Source of the DNA: Pseudomonas sp. AFG_SD02_1510_Pfu_092
GTDB taxonomy: Bacteria; Pseudomonadota; Gammaproteobacteria; Pseudomonadales; Pseudomonadaceae
DNA: 36,263 bases
Reading direction: 5' to 3'
Assembly: GCF_003331055.1 (NCBI RefSeq)
Contig: NZ_PUQD01000055.1
Location: forward strand, 1 to 36,263
Positions within the stretch are counted from its first letter, which is position 1, and the number at the start of each line of letters is the position of its first letter. Of the stretch, positions 1 to 8,018 are shown one piece after another. Under the pieces are notes generated by a model, which saw only the letters and a program-made list of their open reading frames with translations, was not told where the DNA came from and searched no databases. Both the position numbers and the translations under genes were made by a program.

Positions 1-2
1 CA

Positions 3-87
3 TGTGGGAGCGGGTTCACCCGCGAAGCAGGCGACGCGGTGGATGGCACCGGCTGCGCCGGTGTTCGCGGCCACGGCCGCTCCCACA
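3..87 (-). repeat. 85-bp REP-doublet element, copy 1
   Basis: An 85-bp imperfect palindrome bounded by TGTGGGAGCGG and CCGCTCCCACA, with a central ACCGGCTGCGCCGGT hairpin. Relative to the copies at 12341, 12507 and 30334 it is inverted. It lies downstream of the minus-strand gene that ends at 272, where such REP doublets usually sit in Pseudomonas. It carries no ORF I would believe in. Confidence 0.85.
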
Positions 88-121
88 GGTGCTGCGTGAG
101 CCATAAGCCCGCGCGATTCCA

Positions 122-206
122 TGTGGGAGCGGGCAAGCCCGCGAAGCAGGCGATGCGGTAGATGGCACCGGCTGCGCCGGTGTTCGCGGCTAAAGCCGCT
201 CCCACA
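122..206 (-). repeat. 85-bp REP-doublet element, copy 2
   Basis: Second copy of the same 85-bp element in the same orientation, 119 bp after copy 1, with only a few substitutions (for example CTAAAG instead of CCACGG in one loop). The two form a short tandem array with a unique spacer of about 34 bp. Confidence 0.85.
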
Positions 207-271
207 CGGATCGCGCCAGCGCTTAGAAATTGACCAGGACAGTTGCTCCCAAGCCAGTGCGCAGCCCGGCA

Positions 272-610
272 TCAGAACCGCGCCGTACTCACCGTGATGT
301 AGCCCTTGTCCGCCAGGGCGATACGGATCACCGTCTCGTCCGCCGGCGCCTTGCGGTTGCGCTTGATGCGTACGCCTTCCACCGCTGCCGCTTTCATATG
401 CTCGTAAATGGCCCGCCCGTTGAGGTCGAAGAACACCTCGCTGGCCAGCAACTCGATACGTTCGATCAGTTCTCGCGAGCGCTCGTCGGTGGCGCAGAAG
501 AACATCACCCCCGACAGGTGCGGGTCTTCATCCGGGTTGTTCATGTCGTGGGCCAGCAGTTCGCGCAGGGTGTTGCGCAATTCGGCGGTGGAGCGGACGT
601 ACGGGTGCAT
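272..610 (-). CDS. Hypothetical protein, 112 aa
   Basis: A 112-residue soluble, charged protein that I do not recognise. It has no signal peptide or membrane segment. Predicted helices (around residues 7-22 and 42-57) are followed by a strand-rich, basic C-terminal part (GVRIKRNRK, then VIRIALADKGYITV). It starts 66 bp after the glcF stop on the same strand, so it could be cotranscribed with the glycolate oxidase genes. It is not GlcG: the glycine-rich DUF336 motifs of that family are absent. Good codon bias and a compact reading frame support a real gene; function unknown. Confidence 0.7.
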   Translation of the reverse strand: MHPYVRSTAELRNTLRELLAHDMNNPDEDPHLSGVMFFCATDERSRELIERIELLASEVFFDLNGRAIYEHMKAAAVEGVRIKRNRKAPADETVIRIALADKGYITVSTARF

Positions 611-676
611 GCAAAGCCTCCTCTGGATCGCTACCTTGCGTTATCCAGTGCCGATCATGTTTTCCAGGAGCAGGGG

Positions 677-1948
677 CTACAAGTAGGACGCTTCCGAGCG
701 CTTGATAGGAAATTTCTGAAGGTGGTGCTGCGGGTTCAAGGCGGCTTCGACGATTTCGACCCAGTGCCGCACCGGTGTGCGCCCGGCCCCGCCAAGGTGG
801 GCCTGGCAGCCGATGTTGGCGGTGGCGATGACCTGCGGCTTGCCGCTTTCCAGGGCATTCAGGCGGTTGTCGCGCAGTTGCCGCGACAGCTCAGGCTGGG
901 TCAGCGAATAGGTGCCGGCCGAGCCGCAGCACAGGTGGCCGTCCGCGACCGCGGTCAAGGTGAAGCCCAGGCGCGTCAGCAACGCCTCCACCGCCCCGCC
1001 CAGCTTCAATGCGTGCTGCAAGGTGCACGGGCAATGAAACGCCAGCCGCTGTTCGGCGCACAGGCCCAGTTGTTCGACCGGCTCGTCACGCAGCACCTCG
1101 ACCAGGTCGCGGGACAGCGCGCTGACCCGGACGGCCTTGGCGGCGTAGCGCGGGTCGTGGTGCAACAGATGACCGTAGTCGCGGACGAACGCGCCGCAGC
1201 CGCTGGCGGTCTGCACGATGGCCTCGGCGCCGGCTTCGATGGCCGGCCACCAGGCGTCGATATTGCGCCGCGCCCGCTGCAGGCCTTGCTCCTGGGCGTT
1301 GAGGTGGTAGTCCACCGCGCCACAGCAGCCGGCCTGGCGGATCGGTACCACGCTGATGCCCAGGCGGTCCAGCAGGCGCGCGGCGGCCGCATTGGTGTTG
1401 GGCGACAGCGCCGGCTGCACGCAACCTTCCAGCATCAGCACCCGGCGTGCATGGCGCGCTGCGGGGCGCTGGCCGGGCGCGGTGACCTGCGCCGGCAGCT
1501 TGTCCTTGAGCGCCGCCGGCAGCAGCGGGCGCAGGGCCTGGCCACTGCGCGCCAGCACCTTGAACAGCGCCGGGCGCGGGACCACCGCACGCAGGGCCTG
1601 GCGCAACAGGCGCTGGCCGAGCGGGCGCGGTACCTGCTGCTCGACCACGGCGCGGCCGATGTCCAGCAGGTCGTGGTAGCGCACCCCGGAAGGGCAGGTG
1701 GTTTCGCAGCTGCGGCAGCTCAGGCAACGGTCCAGGTGCAACTGGGTGCTGGCGCTGATCGGCGCACCCTCGAGCACCTGCTTGATCAGGTAGATGCGCC
1801 CGCGCGGGCCGTCCAGTTCATCGCCCAGCAGCTGGTAGGTGGGGCAGGTGGCGGTGCAGAAGCCACAGTGCACGCAGGCACGCAGGATGCTTTCGGCCTC
1901 GTCGGCGCGGGCCAGGCACCGGGCGCTTTCGCTCAGGTTGGTCTGCAT
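677..1948 (-). CDS. glcF: Glycolate oxidase iron-sulfur subunit GlcF
   Basis: Electron-transfer subunit of glycolate dehydrogenase, which oxidises glycolate to glyoxylate and passes electrons to the respiratory chain at the membrane. The 423-aa protein has two N-terminal 4Fe-4S motifs, Cys25/28/31/35 and Cys75/78/81/85. Two CCG domains follow (GCVQPALSPN ... AGCCGAVDY and CPCTLQHALK ... LCCGSAGTY), as expected for the family. It is slightly longer than the ~407-aa E. coli protein because of a C-terminal tail. The start is 9 bp after the glcE stop, so the two are cotranscribed. Confident family and gene assignment. Confidence 0.95.
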   Translation of the reverse strand: MQTNLSESARCLARADEAESILRACVHCGFCTATCPTYQLLGDELDGPRGRIYLIKQVLEGAPISASTQLHLDRCLSCRSCETTCPSGVRYHDLLDIGRAVVEQQVPRPLGQRLLRQALRAVVPRPALFKVLARSGQALRPLLPAALKDKLPAQVTAPGQRPAARHARRVLMLEGCVQPALSPNTNAAAARLLDRLGISVVPIRQAGCCGAVDYHLNAQEQGLQRARRNIDAWWPAIEAGAEAIVQTASGCGAFVRDYGHLLHHDPRYAAKAVRVSALSRDLVEVLRDEPVEQLGLCAEQRLAFHCPCTLQHALKLGGAVEALLTRLGFTLTAVADGHLCCGSAGTYSLTQPELSRQLRDNRLNALESGKPQVIATANIGCQAHLGGAGRTPVRHWVEIVEAALNPQHHLQKFPIKRSEASYL

Positions 1949-1957
1949 GGTCTGGCC

Positions 1958-3010
1958 TCACAGGTCCAGGTACAGGCGGCCGGGGTTGAACACCCCTTTG
2001 GGGTCGAGTTGCTGCTTGAGGGCGCGGTGATAGCGCATCAGCGCAGCGGGCAGCGGTGGGCTGCTGGCAGCACCGGGGGCATGGCAGGTCGCGTGGCCGC
2101 CGACCTTGGCCACCTGTTGGCGAATGGCCTGTGCTTGTGCGTCGGACTTGAGCCAGCGCTGGGCGCCGCCCCAGTCGAGCAACTGCTGGCCGGGAAGCTC
2201 CAGCGCTGCGCTGGCAATGGGTACGGACAGCCGCCACAGCGGCGCGGGGCCCGCGAAAAAGGCCAGGCGCTGTTCGCGCAGGTCAGCCCAGAAGCGGCTG
2301 TCGAGCGCTTCGCCACCCAGCCGCTGGCGCGCCGACTGCACCGAGCCTTCGCCGCCTTCCAGGCGCAGGTACAGCGCCTCGCCGTCGTGGCAGGCCGCGC
2401 TGATCGGCAGCGGCTGCTGGCCCCACTCGGCCAGCTCGGCCAAGGCCTGCTGGACGCCCATTGGCAGGCGCAGGCTGAGGCATTGGCGCGGGCGCGGCAG
2501 CACTTTCAGCGACACCTCGGTCAGTAGCCCGAGGCAACCGAAGCTGCCCGCCATCAACCGTGACACATCGTAGCCGGCCACGTTCTTCATCACTTCGCCA
2601 CCAAAGCGCAGCAGCTTGCCGTGGCCGGTGATCACCCGCGTTCCCAACACGTAGTCGCGCACCGCTCCGGCCCATGGCCGCCGGGGGCCTGACAGCCCGG
2701 CGGCGACCATACCCCCCACGGTGGCGTCGGGGCCAAGGTGCGGAGGCTCACAAGGCAGCATCTGGCCGGCTTCGTGTAGCGCCGCCTCGACCTCGCGCAG
2801 CGGCGTACCGGCGCGGGCGGTGAGTACCAGTTCGGTCGGGTCGTAGCTGACGATGCCACGGTGGCCACGGGTGTCGAGCACCTCGGCGCTGACCGGGTTG
2901 CCGAGCATGGCCTTGCTGTTGCTGCCCTGGATGCGCAGCGGCGTGGCCTGGTTCAGCGCCTGCTTGACCTGCTCGAGCAGGGCCTGGCTGATGTCGCGGT
3001 CCATGCTCAT
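1958..3010 (-). CDS. glcE: Glycolate oxidase FAD-binding subunit GlcE
   Basis: Second flavin-binding subunit of glycolate oxidase; acts with GlcD and GlcF. The 350-aa protein has the N-terminal PP-loop FAD-binding fold (PTELVLTARAGTPLREVEAAL, PPHLGPDATVGGMVAAGLSG) and the MKNVAGYDVSRLMAGSFG segment typical of GlcE, ending in PKGVFNPGRLY. It is shorter than GlcD, as usual. The start codon shares one base with the glcD stop (TGATG), implying translational coupling. Confidence 0.95.
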   Translation of the reverse strand: MSMDRDISQALLEQVKQALNQATPLRIQGSNSKAMLGNPVSAEVLDTRGHRGIVSYDPTELVLTARAGTPLREVEAALHEAGQMLPCEPPHLGPDATVGGMVAAGLSGPRRPWAGAVRDYVLGTRVITGHGKLLRFGGEVMKNVAGYDVSRLMAGSFGCLGLLTEVSLKVLPRPRQCLSLRLPMGVQQALAELAEWGQQPLPISAACHDGEALYLRLEGGEGSVQSARQRLGGEALDSRFWADLREQRLAFFAGPAPLWRLSVPIASAALELPGQQLLDWGGAQRWLKSDAQAQAIRQQVAKVGGHATCHAPGAASSPPLPAALMRYHRALKQQLDPKGVFNPGRLYLDL

Positions 3011-4509
3011 CAGAAACGCTCCAGTTCAGGGAAGGGCAATTGCCCATGGTGCACGTGCAGGGCGCCGAACTCGGCACAGCGGTGCAGGGTGGGGATGTTC
3101 TTGCCGGGGTTGAGCAGGCCCTGCGGGTCGAAGGCGGCCTTGACCGCGTGAAACAGGGTGATTTCGTCGCTGTTGAACTGCGCACACATCTGGTTGATCT
3201 TTTCCCGCCCTACACCGTGCTCGCCGGTGATGCTGCCGCCCACCGCCACGCACAGTTCGAGGATCTTGCCGCCGATCGCCTCGGCACGCTCCAGCTCACC
3301 GGGCAGGTTGGCGTCGAACAGGATCAGCGGGTGCATGTTGCCGTCGCCGGCATGGAACACGTTGGCCACGCGCAGGCCGTACTCCGCCGACAGCGCGCTG
3401 ATGCCCTCGAGCACGCGCGGCAGTTCGCGCCGCGGGATGGTGCCGTCCATGCAGTAGTAGTCGGGGGAAATGCGCCCCACCGCCGGAAAGGCGTTCTTGC
3501 GCCCGGCCCAGAAGCGCACGCGTTCGGCCTCGTCGCAGGCCAGCCGCACCTCGCTGGCGCCGGCTTGCGCCAGCACGGCGGCGACCCGCTCGCAGTCGTC
3601 GTGCACATCGGCTTCGACGCCATCCAGTTCGCACAGCAGGATGGCCGCCGCGTCCACCGGGTAGCCGGCGTGGATGAAGTCCTCGGCGGCGCGGATCGCC
3701 AGGTTGTCCATCATCTCCAGGCCGCCCGGTATGATCCCCGCCGCGATGATCTCGGCGACGGCCCGGCCGGCGTCCTCGACACGCTCGAAACTGGCCAGCA
3801 GCACCCGCGCCACCTGCGGCTTGGGCAGCAGTTTCACGGTGACTTCGGTAACGATGCCAAGCATGCCTTCGGAACCGGTGAACAGCGCCAGCAGGTCGAA
3901 ACCGGGGCTGTCGAGGGCGTCGCTGCCCAGGGTCAGGCGTTCGCCCTCGACCGTGAGGATTTCCACCTTGAGCAGGTTGTGCACGGTCAGGCCGTATTTG
4001 AGGCAGTGCACGCCACCGGCGTTTTCCGCGACATTGCCGCCGATGGAGCAGGCAATTTGTGACGACGGGTCGGGCGCGTAATACAGGCCGTAGGGCGCGG
4101 CCGCCTGGGAAATGGCCAGGTTGCGTACACCGGGCTGCACCCGGGCGAAGCGGCCTTGCGGGTTGACTTCGAGGATGCGGTTGAAGCGCGCCATCACCAG
4201 CAGGATGCCCTTGGCCAACGGCAGGGCGCCGCCAGACAGGCCCGTACCGGCACCGCGCGCAACCACAGGTACGCCACGCTGGTGGCAGAACCGGAGCAAC
4301 GCCTGCACCTGTTCCAGGCGCTCGGGCAGCGCCACCAGCAGCGGCACGCTGCGGTAGGCCGACAGGCCGTCGCATTCGTAGGGTTTGAGGTCTTCTTCGC
4401 GGTGCAGCAGCGCTAGGTCCGGCACGGCGTCACGCAACGCCTGTAGCAGCGCCGCCCGGTCGATCTCCGGCAGCGCGCCATCGACGCGCTCGTCGTAAAG
4501 GATGTTCAT
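3010..4509 (-). CDS. glcD: Glycolate oxidase catalytic subunit GlcD
   Basis: FAD-linked catalytic subunit, glycolate to glyoxylate. 499 aa from ATG at 4509 (MNILYDERVDG). N-terminal FAD_binding_4 domain with the flavin loop ARGAGTGLSGGALPLAKG and GGNVAENAGGVHCLKYGL. The C-terminal FAD-oxidase domain has HAGDGNMHPLILFD and GSITGEHGVGREK, which carry catalytic histidines. An upstream in-frame ATG at 4563 would add 18 residues encoded by a REP palindrome, so I reject it. The bases just before 4509 contain no clear Shine-Dalgarno site, because the REP pair ends about 20 bp upstream. No glcC regulator gene lies between this gene and the next upstream gene. Confidence 0.95.
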   Translation of the reverse strand: MNILYDERVDGALPEIDRAALLQALRDAVPDLALLHREEDLKPYECDGLSAYRSVPLLVALPERLEQVQALLRFCHQRGVPVVARGAGTGLSGGALPLAKGILLVMARFNRILEVNPQGRFARVQPGVRNLAISQAAAPYGLYYAPDPSSQIACSIGGNVAENAGGVHCLKYGLTVHNLLKVEILTVEGERLTLGSDALDSPGFDLLALFTGSEGMLGIVTEVTVKLLPKPQVARVLLASFERVEDAGRAVAEIIAAGIIPGGLEMMDNLAIRAAEDFIHAGYPVDAAAILLCELDGVEADVHDDCERVAAVLAQAGASEVRLACDEAERVRFWAGRKNAFPAVGRISPDYYCMDGTIPRRELPRVLEGISALSAEYGLRVANVFHAGDGNMHPLILFDANLPGELERAEAIGGKILELCVAVGGSITGEHGVGREKINQMCAQFNSDEITLFHAVKAAFDPQGLLNPGKNIPTLHRCAEFGALHVHHGQLPFPELERF

Positions 4510-4529
4510 CGGCTGGCCGGTGCCGACGC

Positions 4530-4615
4530 TTTCGCGGGTAAACCCGCTCCCACAGCAGCGCACCGAATCGGTAGCCAGTGCAGTCCCTGTGGCAGCGGGT
4601 TTGCCCGCGAAGCGG
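4530..4615. repeat. REP inverted pair upstream of glcD
   Basis: Two REP sequences in inverted orientation, TTTCGCGGGTAAACCCGC at the left and GCGGGTTTGCCCGCGAA at the right, separated by about 30 bp. They fill nearly all of the 123-bp gap between the DUF2388 gene stop and the glcD start. They can form a stable hairpin in RNA and could attenuate read-through into glcD. Confidence 0.8.
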
Positions 4616-4632
4616 CCGGTACCGGTTTGACC

Positions 4633-4950
4633 TCAATGGTCGGCTATACGGTCGTCCTGCGAGAGGATGGCGCGGGCCAGCTCTTCATCGCTGGCTTGCA
4701 GCCCCGGGTGGTCCTTGCGGGCCTGTTCCAGCGCCGACTCCACATAGGCGCCACGGATGGCACCGCCGCTGGCGACGTAGGCGGAAAGCTCGTCGCGTGC
4801 CGGGATGATCCGTTTGTCGTCCTTGAAGGTCGAGTAGAGCGAAGCGGAAACACCGGCCGAGGTGGCGACGTCGCCCGCGTCGACGTCAGCCATTGCAACA
4901 CCGGCAGGCAGCAGGAGCAGCAACGCAGGGGCGAGGAGTAGGTGGCGCAT
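4633..4950 (-). CDS. DUF2388 small exported protein
   Basis: 105-aa protein with a clear signal peptide (MRHLLLAPALLLLLPAGVAMA, cleavage about residue 21). The mature part resembles the Pseudomonas DUF2388 family: a TSAGVSASLYSTFKDDK stretch, then RDELSAYVASGGAIRGAYVE with a terminal helix. The family's function is unknown; a periplasmic location is expected. The ATG at 4950 is preferred over 4992 because it begins directly with the signal peptide and has GGAGAA 8 nt upstream. It lies upstream of glcD on the same strand. Confidence 0.85.
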   Translation of the reverse strand: MRHLLLAPALLLLLPAGVAMADVDAGDVATSAGVSASLYSTFKDDKRIIPARDELSAYVASGGAIRGAYVESALEQARKDHPGLQASDEELARAILSQDDRIADH

Positions 4951-5266
4951 GGCATGTTCTCCAGTAACGTGATGCACAGGGAAATAAACCACTCAGTGTT
5001 TAAGAGAGCGCAGGGGTGCCGGTAGTTCCCTGGTGTGGCCTGCTGATGCGTCGATCATTCTGATGACCGGTCGGTGACAAGCGCAGCGGCATGGCTACGC
5101 TCAGAAAATTGAGAAATATTCTGCAACATCTGGCCGGCTGGGCCTGAGGGATCTCGTACAACTGCTGCTGATGGAAAGCCCGCGCTGGCTTGCAGGTCGC
5201 CCCACGGGGGGCCGGACTTACGGGGGGCGTCGTGCACCCCCGTATTACTCCAAGCGGAGGCTCATC
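4951..5266. other. Divergent intergenic region
   Basis: 316 bp between two divergent genes; it must hold both promoters. I see a moderately AT-rich stretch near 5098-5130 (GAAAATTGAGAAATATTCTG) that could be a promoter, and no convincing consensus -35/-10 pair. Small G/C-tract hairpins appear near the right end. No credible ORF. Confidence 0.5.
5219..5244 (+). promoter_or_regulatory. Hairpin in the 5' leader of the Gly-rich gene
   Basis: Perfect 8-bp inverted repeat TACGGGGG / CCCCCGTA with a 10-nt loop, ending 22 nt before the ATG at 5267 and just upstream of the Shine-Dalgarno AAGCGGAGG. It could affect message stability or ribosome access; its role is inferred from position only. Confidence 0.45.
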
Positions 5267-5761
5267 ATGCTCAGAAAATGCTTGTTGGCGTTGGCGATCG
5301 GTGCTGTGTTGTCGGCATCGGCCGTGTTGGTGCCTGACTCTGTTGGCGGTGCGTCCAGCGCTTATGCGAAGGACGGCAGCGGTGGTGGTGGAGGTGGAGG
5401 TGGTAGCGGCGGCGGTGGCGGCCATGGTGGTGGCGGAAGCGGCGGTGGCCATGGCGGCGGCGGAGGTGGCAGCGGCGGTGGCGGTGGTCATGGCGGCGGT
5501 GGCGGCAGCGGTGGCTCGGGTGGTGGCCATGGTGGCGGCGGTAGCGGTAGCGGGCACAGTGGCGATAGTGGTGGGCATGGTGGCCCCGGCCACGATGGCC
5601 GCGGGCGCAACGGGGCTGACGACGGCGCTGACCATGAGGCTAACCACGAAGCGAATCATGAGGCGAATCACGACGTGGGCGAAACCCATGGCGTAGGGCA
5701 TGGCGCGGATGATGGGGCTGACCATGATGTTGGCGATGATCATGGAGGTGATCAGCGCTGA
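5267..5761 (+). CDS. Glycine/histidine-rich exported protein
   Basis: 164 aa from ATG 5267, which has the SD AAGCGGAGG 7 nt upstream; the in-frame ATG at 5171 lacks one and would precede the signal peptide. Residues 1-34 form a signal peptide ending SSAYA. Residues about 37-110 are a low-complexity run of glycine with serine and regularly placed GGH units. The rest is acidic and histidine-rich with NHEA tandem repeats and DDGADHD, DHGGDQR. Metal binding through His/Asp is possible, but this is inference from composition. I do not recognise a named family. The gene is convergent with the PBP2 gene. Confidence 0.75.
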   Translation: MLRKCLLALAIGAVLSASAVLVPDSVGGASSAYAKDGSGGGGGGGGSGGGGGHGGGGSGGGHGGGGGGSGGGGGHGGGGGSGGSGGGHGGGGSGSGHSGDSGGHGGPGHDGRGRNGADDGADHEANHEANHEANHDVGETHGVGHGADDGADHDVGDDHGGDQR

Positions 5762-5768
5762 CTGCTGA

Positions 5769-5870
5769 GGTGCCTGTGCCGGCCTCTTCGCGGGCGCGCC
5801 CGCTCCCACAGATGTTGCGCCAATCCCCTGTGGGAGCGGGCATGCCCGCGAAGAGGCCGGCACAGGCACC
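5769..5870. terminator. Large REP palindrome between convergent genes
   Basis: Inverted repeat with arms of about 43 bp (GGTGCCTGTGCCGGCCTCTT ... and its complement), only a few mismatches near the REP loop and a spacer of about 15 nt. It begins 8 bp after the Gly-rich gene stop and ends 8 bp before the PBP2 gene stop. By position it can serve as a bidirectional terminator for both convergent genes; it lacks a T-tract, so this is inference. Confidence 0.7.
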
Positions 5871-5877
5871 AGAAATA

Positions 5878-7773
5878 TCAGGTGTGCGGCACGTTGCGAA
5901 CCCCCGCCGCACCGGCAAACTCGGGCTTCAGATGACCCTGTTCATCCAGCAGGTAGGCATCCATCACCTCGCGCACCACCGGCCCCGCCACCCGCCCGCC
6001 GGCTTCGCCGTTCTCGATCATCACCGCCACCACCACACTCGGCTGCTCGGCGGGGGCAAAGCCGACGAACAAGGCATTGTCGCGGTGCCGTTCCAGGGTC
6101 TTGTCGCGGTTGTAACGCTCGCCCTGCCTGATCGCCACCACCTGCGCGGTGCCGCTCTTGCCGGCAATCCGGTACTGCGCACCAGCGGCGGCGGCGCGGG
6201 CGATGCCGCGCGGGTCGTGCATGACCATCTGCATGCCCTGGCTGACCTGGTCCCAGGCGCGCCGGTCGTGCAGCACGATATCGGGCATCGGCTTGGGGTC
6301 GATCGGCGCCGCGCCACCCACGGTCATGGCCAAGTGCGGGCGGTGCCACACACCCTTGCTCGCCAGCAGGCTGGTGGCCTGGGCCAGCTGCAGCGGAGTG
6401 ACCTGCATGTAGCCCTGGCCGATGCCGAGGATCAGCGTCTCGCCGGGGAACCAGGCCTGGCGCCGGGTGGCGCGCTTCCACGCGGCCGACGGCATCAGCC
6501 CGGGCGCTTCCTCGAACATGTCCAGCGACACCTTCTGGCCCAGGCCGAATTCGCTCATGTAGTCATGCAGGCGGTCGATGCCCAGCTTGTGCGCCAGGTC
6601 GTAGAAGTAGGTGTCGTTGGAACGCATGATGGCGGTGTACATGTCCACCCAGCCGTCACCGCTGCGGTTCCAGTTGCGGTACTTGTGCTGATAGTTCGGT
6701 AGCTCGTAATAGCCTGGGTCGAACACCCGGCTGCCCGGGGTGATCACACCGCTGTCGAGGCCGGCGATGGCCACTTCCGGCTTGACCGTCGAACCGGGCG
6801 CATACAGGCCGCGCAGCACGCGGTTGAACAGCGGCCGGTCGATGGAATCGCGTAGCGCGGCGTACTGTTTGAAGCTGATGCCCTTGACGAACAGGTTGGG
6901 GTCGAAGCTGGGGTTGCTGACCATCGCCAGCACATCGCCATTGGCCGGGTCGAGCACCACCACCGAGCCACGGCGCTCGCCCAGGGCCTTTTCTGCGGCC
7001 AGTTGCAGGTGCGCATCCAGGGTCAGGACGATGTCCTGGCCCGGAGTCGGGGCCTTGTGGTTGAGCACGCGCATCACCCGGCCCTGGGCGTTGGTCTCGA
7101 CCTCCTCGTAGCCTACGTGGCCGTGCAGCTGGCTTTCGTAGAAGCGCTCTATGCCGGTCTTGCCGATTGACTGGGTGCCGCGGTATTCGCTGCTGTCGAG
7201 GGCTTTGGCTTCTTTCTCGTTGATCCGCCCGACATAACCCACCGAATGGGCGAAATGCCCGGCCAGCGGGTATTCGCGGATGAACTGCGGCTCCACCTCC
7301 AGGCCCGGCAGGCGGAACTGGTTCACCGCTACCAGGGCGATCTGCTCTTCGCTCAGGCCGACCATCAGCGTCACCGGCTCGAACGGCTTGCGGCCACGGC
7401 GCAAGTCCTTGTCGAACTGTTTGCGCTCGTCGTCACCCAGGCCCAGCACCTGGGTCAGGGTGTCGAGTACCTTGGCCGAGTCACCGCCGGCCCGCTCGCG
7501 GGTCATGGTCAGGTCGAAGCTGGGCTTGTTGTCGGCCAGCACCACGCCGTTGCGGTCGTAGATCAGCCCGCGTTCGGGGGCGATGGGCAGGACATGCACA
7601 CGGTTGTTTTCCGACACCGCGCTCTGCTGGTCGTGTTGCAGCACCTGCAGCACATACAGCCGGCCCACCAGCACGGCACACAGGCTGAACACCAGCGCGG
7701 CGCAGGCCAGCAGGCGGCGGTTGACCAGGTGCTTTTCCTTTTCGTGGTCCTTGAGGGGGATGGGTTGCGGCAT
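5878..7773 (-). CDS. mrdA: Penicillin-binding protein 2 (second mrdA paralogue)
   Basis: Peptidoglycan D,D-transpeptidase of the PBP2 class, anchored in the inner membrane (TM about residues 18-38). 631 aa. A PBP dimerisation domain is followed by a transpeptidase domain with all three active-site motifs: STVK at Ser328-Lys331, SND at 385-387 (the PBP2-type second motif) and KSGT at 539-542. It is not in the usual rodA/mltB/rlpA cluster, so it is probably the extra PBP2 found in P. putida rather than the housekeeping one. No strong SD precedes ATG 7773. Family certain; paralogue status inferred from context. Confidence 0.92.
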   Translation of the reverse strand: MPQPIPLKDHEKEKHLVNRRLLACAALVFSLCAVLVGRLYVLQVLQHDQQSAVSENNRVHVLPIAPERGLIYDRNGVVLADNKPSFDLTMTRERAGGDSAKVLDTLTQVLGLGDDERKQFDKDLRRGRKPFEPVTLMVGLSEEQIALVAVNQFRLPGLEVEPQFIREYPLAGHFAHSVGYVGRINEKEAKALDSSEYRGTQSIGKTGIERFYESQLHGHVGYEEVETNAQGRVMRVLNHKAPTPGQDIVLTLDAHLQLAAEKALGERRGSVVVLDPANGDVLAMVSNPSFDPNLFVKGISFKQYAALRDSIDRPLFNRVLRGLYAPGSTVKPEVAIAGLDSGVITPGSRVFDPGYYELPNYQHKYRNWNRSGDGWVDMYTAIMRSNDTYFYDLAHKLGIDRLHDYMSEFGLGQKVSLDMFEEAPGLMPSAAWKRATRRQAWFPGETLILGIGQGYMQVTPLQLAQATSLLASKGVWHRPHLAMTVGGAAPIDPKPMPDIVLHDRRAWDQVSQGMQMVMHDPRGIARAAAAGAQYRIAGKSGTAQVVAIRQGERYNRDKTLERHRDNALFVGFAPAEQPSVVVAVMIENGEAGGRVAGPVVREVMDAYLLDEQGHLKPEFAGAAGVRNVPHT

Positions 7774-8018
7774 CGGGATCAGGTCTGCGAGGGGTGTGGC
7801 TGGGTAAAGCCTGCGGCGGTTCCGGGGGCGTGGATGCTACGCAAGGTGGGTGGGCCGCTCAAGGCGAAGGGCGAACGCTACCGCAAGGCAATGCCTGTCG
7901 CCCTGTAACCACGCGGCTCGCCGGCCAGATGAAGATTTGTTCATGGCCCCGCTGTGCATGCGCATTGCGCTGAACCTGCTATGCCTAAGAAGTCACTCGA
8001 AACCGCCAAGGCCTGTCG
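7774..8018. other. Divergent promoter region
   Basis: 245 bp between the divergent PBP2 and ABC transporter genes. Both promoters should lie here, but no consensus pair is evident. AAGATTTGTTCAT near 7931 and TATGCCTAAGAAGTCA near 7979 are the only AT-richer patches. No gene seen. Confidence 0.4.

Noticed and set aside
3..206. CRISPR array
   Set aside because: Repeats are 85-bp palindromic REP doublets with only two tandem copies, no regular short repeat-spacer pattern and no cas genes.
230..2527. 765-aa plus-strand open frame opposite glcF and glcE
   Set aside because: Antisense shadow of high-GC genes: repetitive Gln/Ala/Arg composition, no domain, and the minus strand carries clear glycolate oxidase motifs.
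3040..4062. 340-aa plus-strand open frame opposite glcD
   Set aside because: Shadow frame of glcD, low-complexity His/Gln/Val composition.
4510..4563. 18-residue N-terminal extension of GlcD
   Set aside because: Encoded by REP palindrome; GlcD homologues begin at the MNILYDERV segment.
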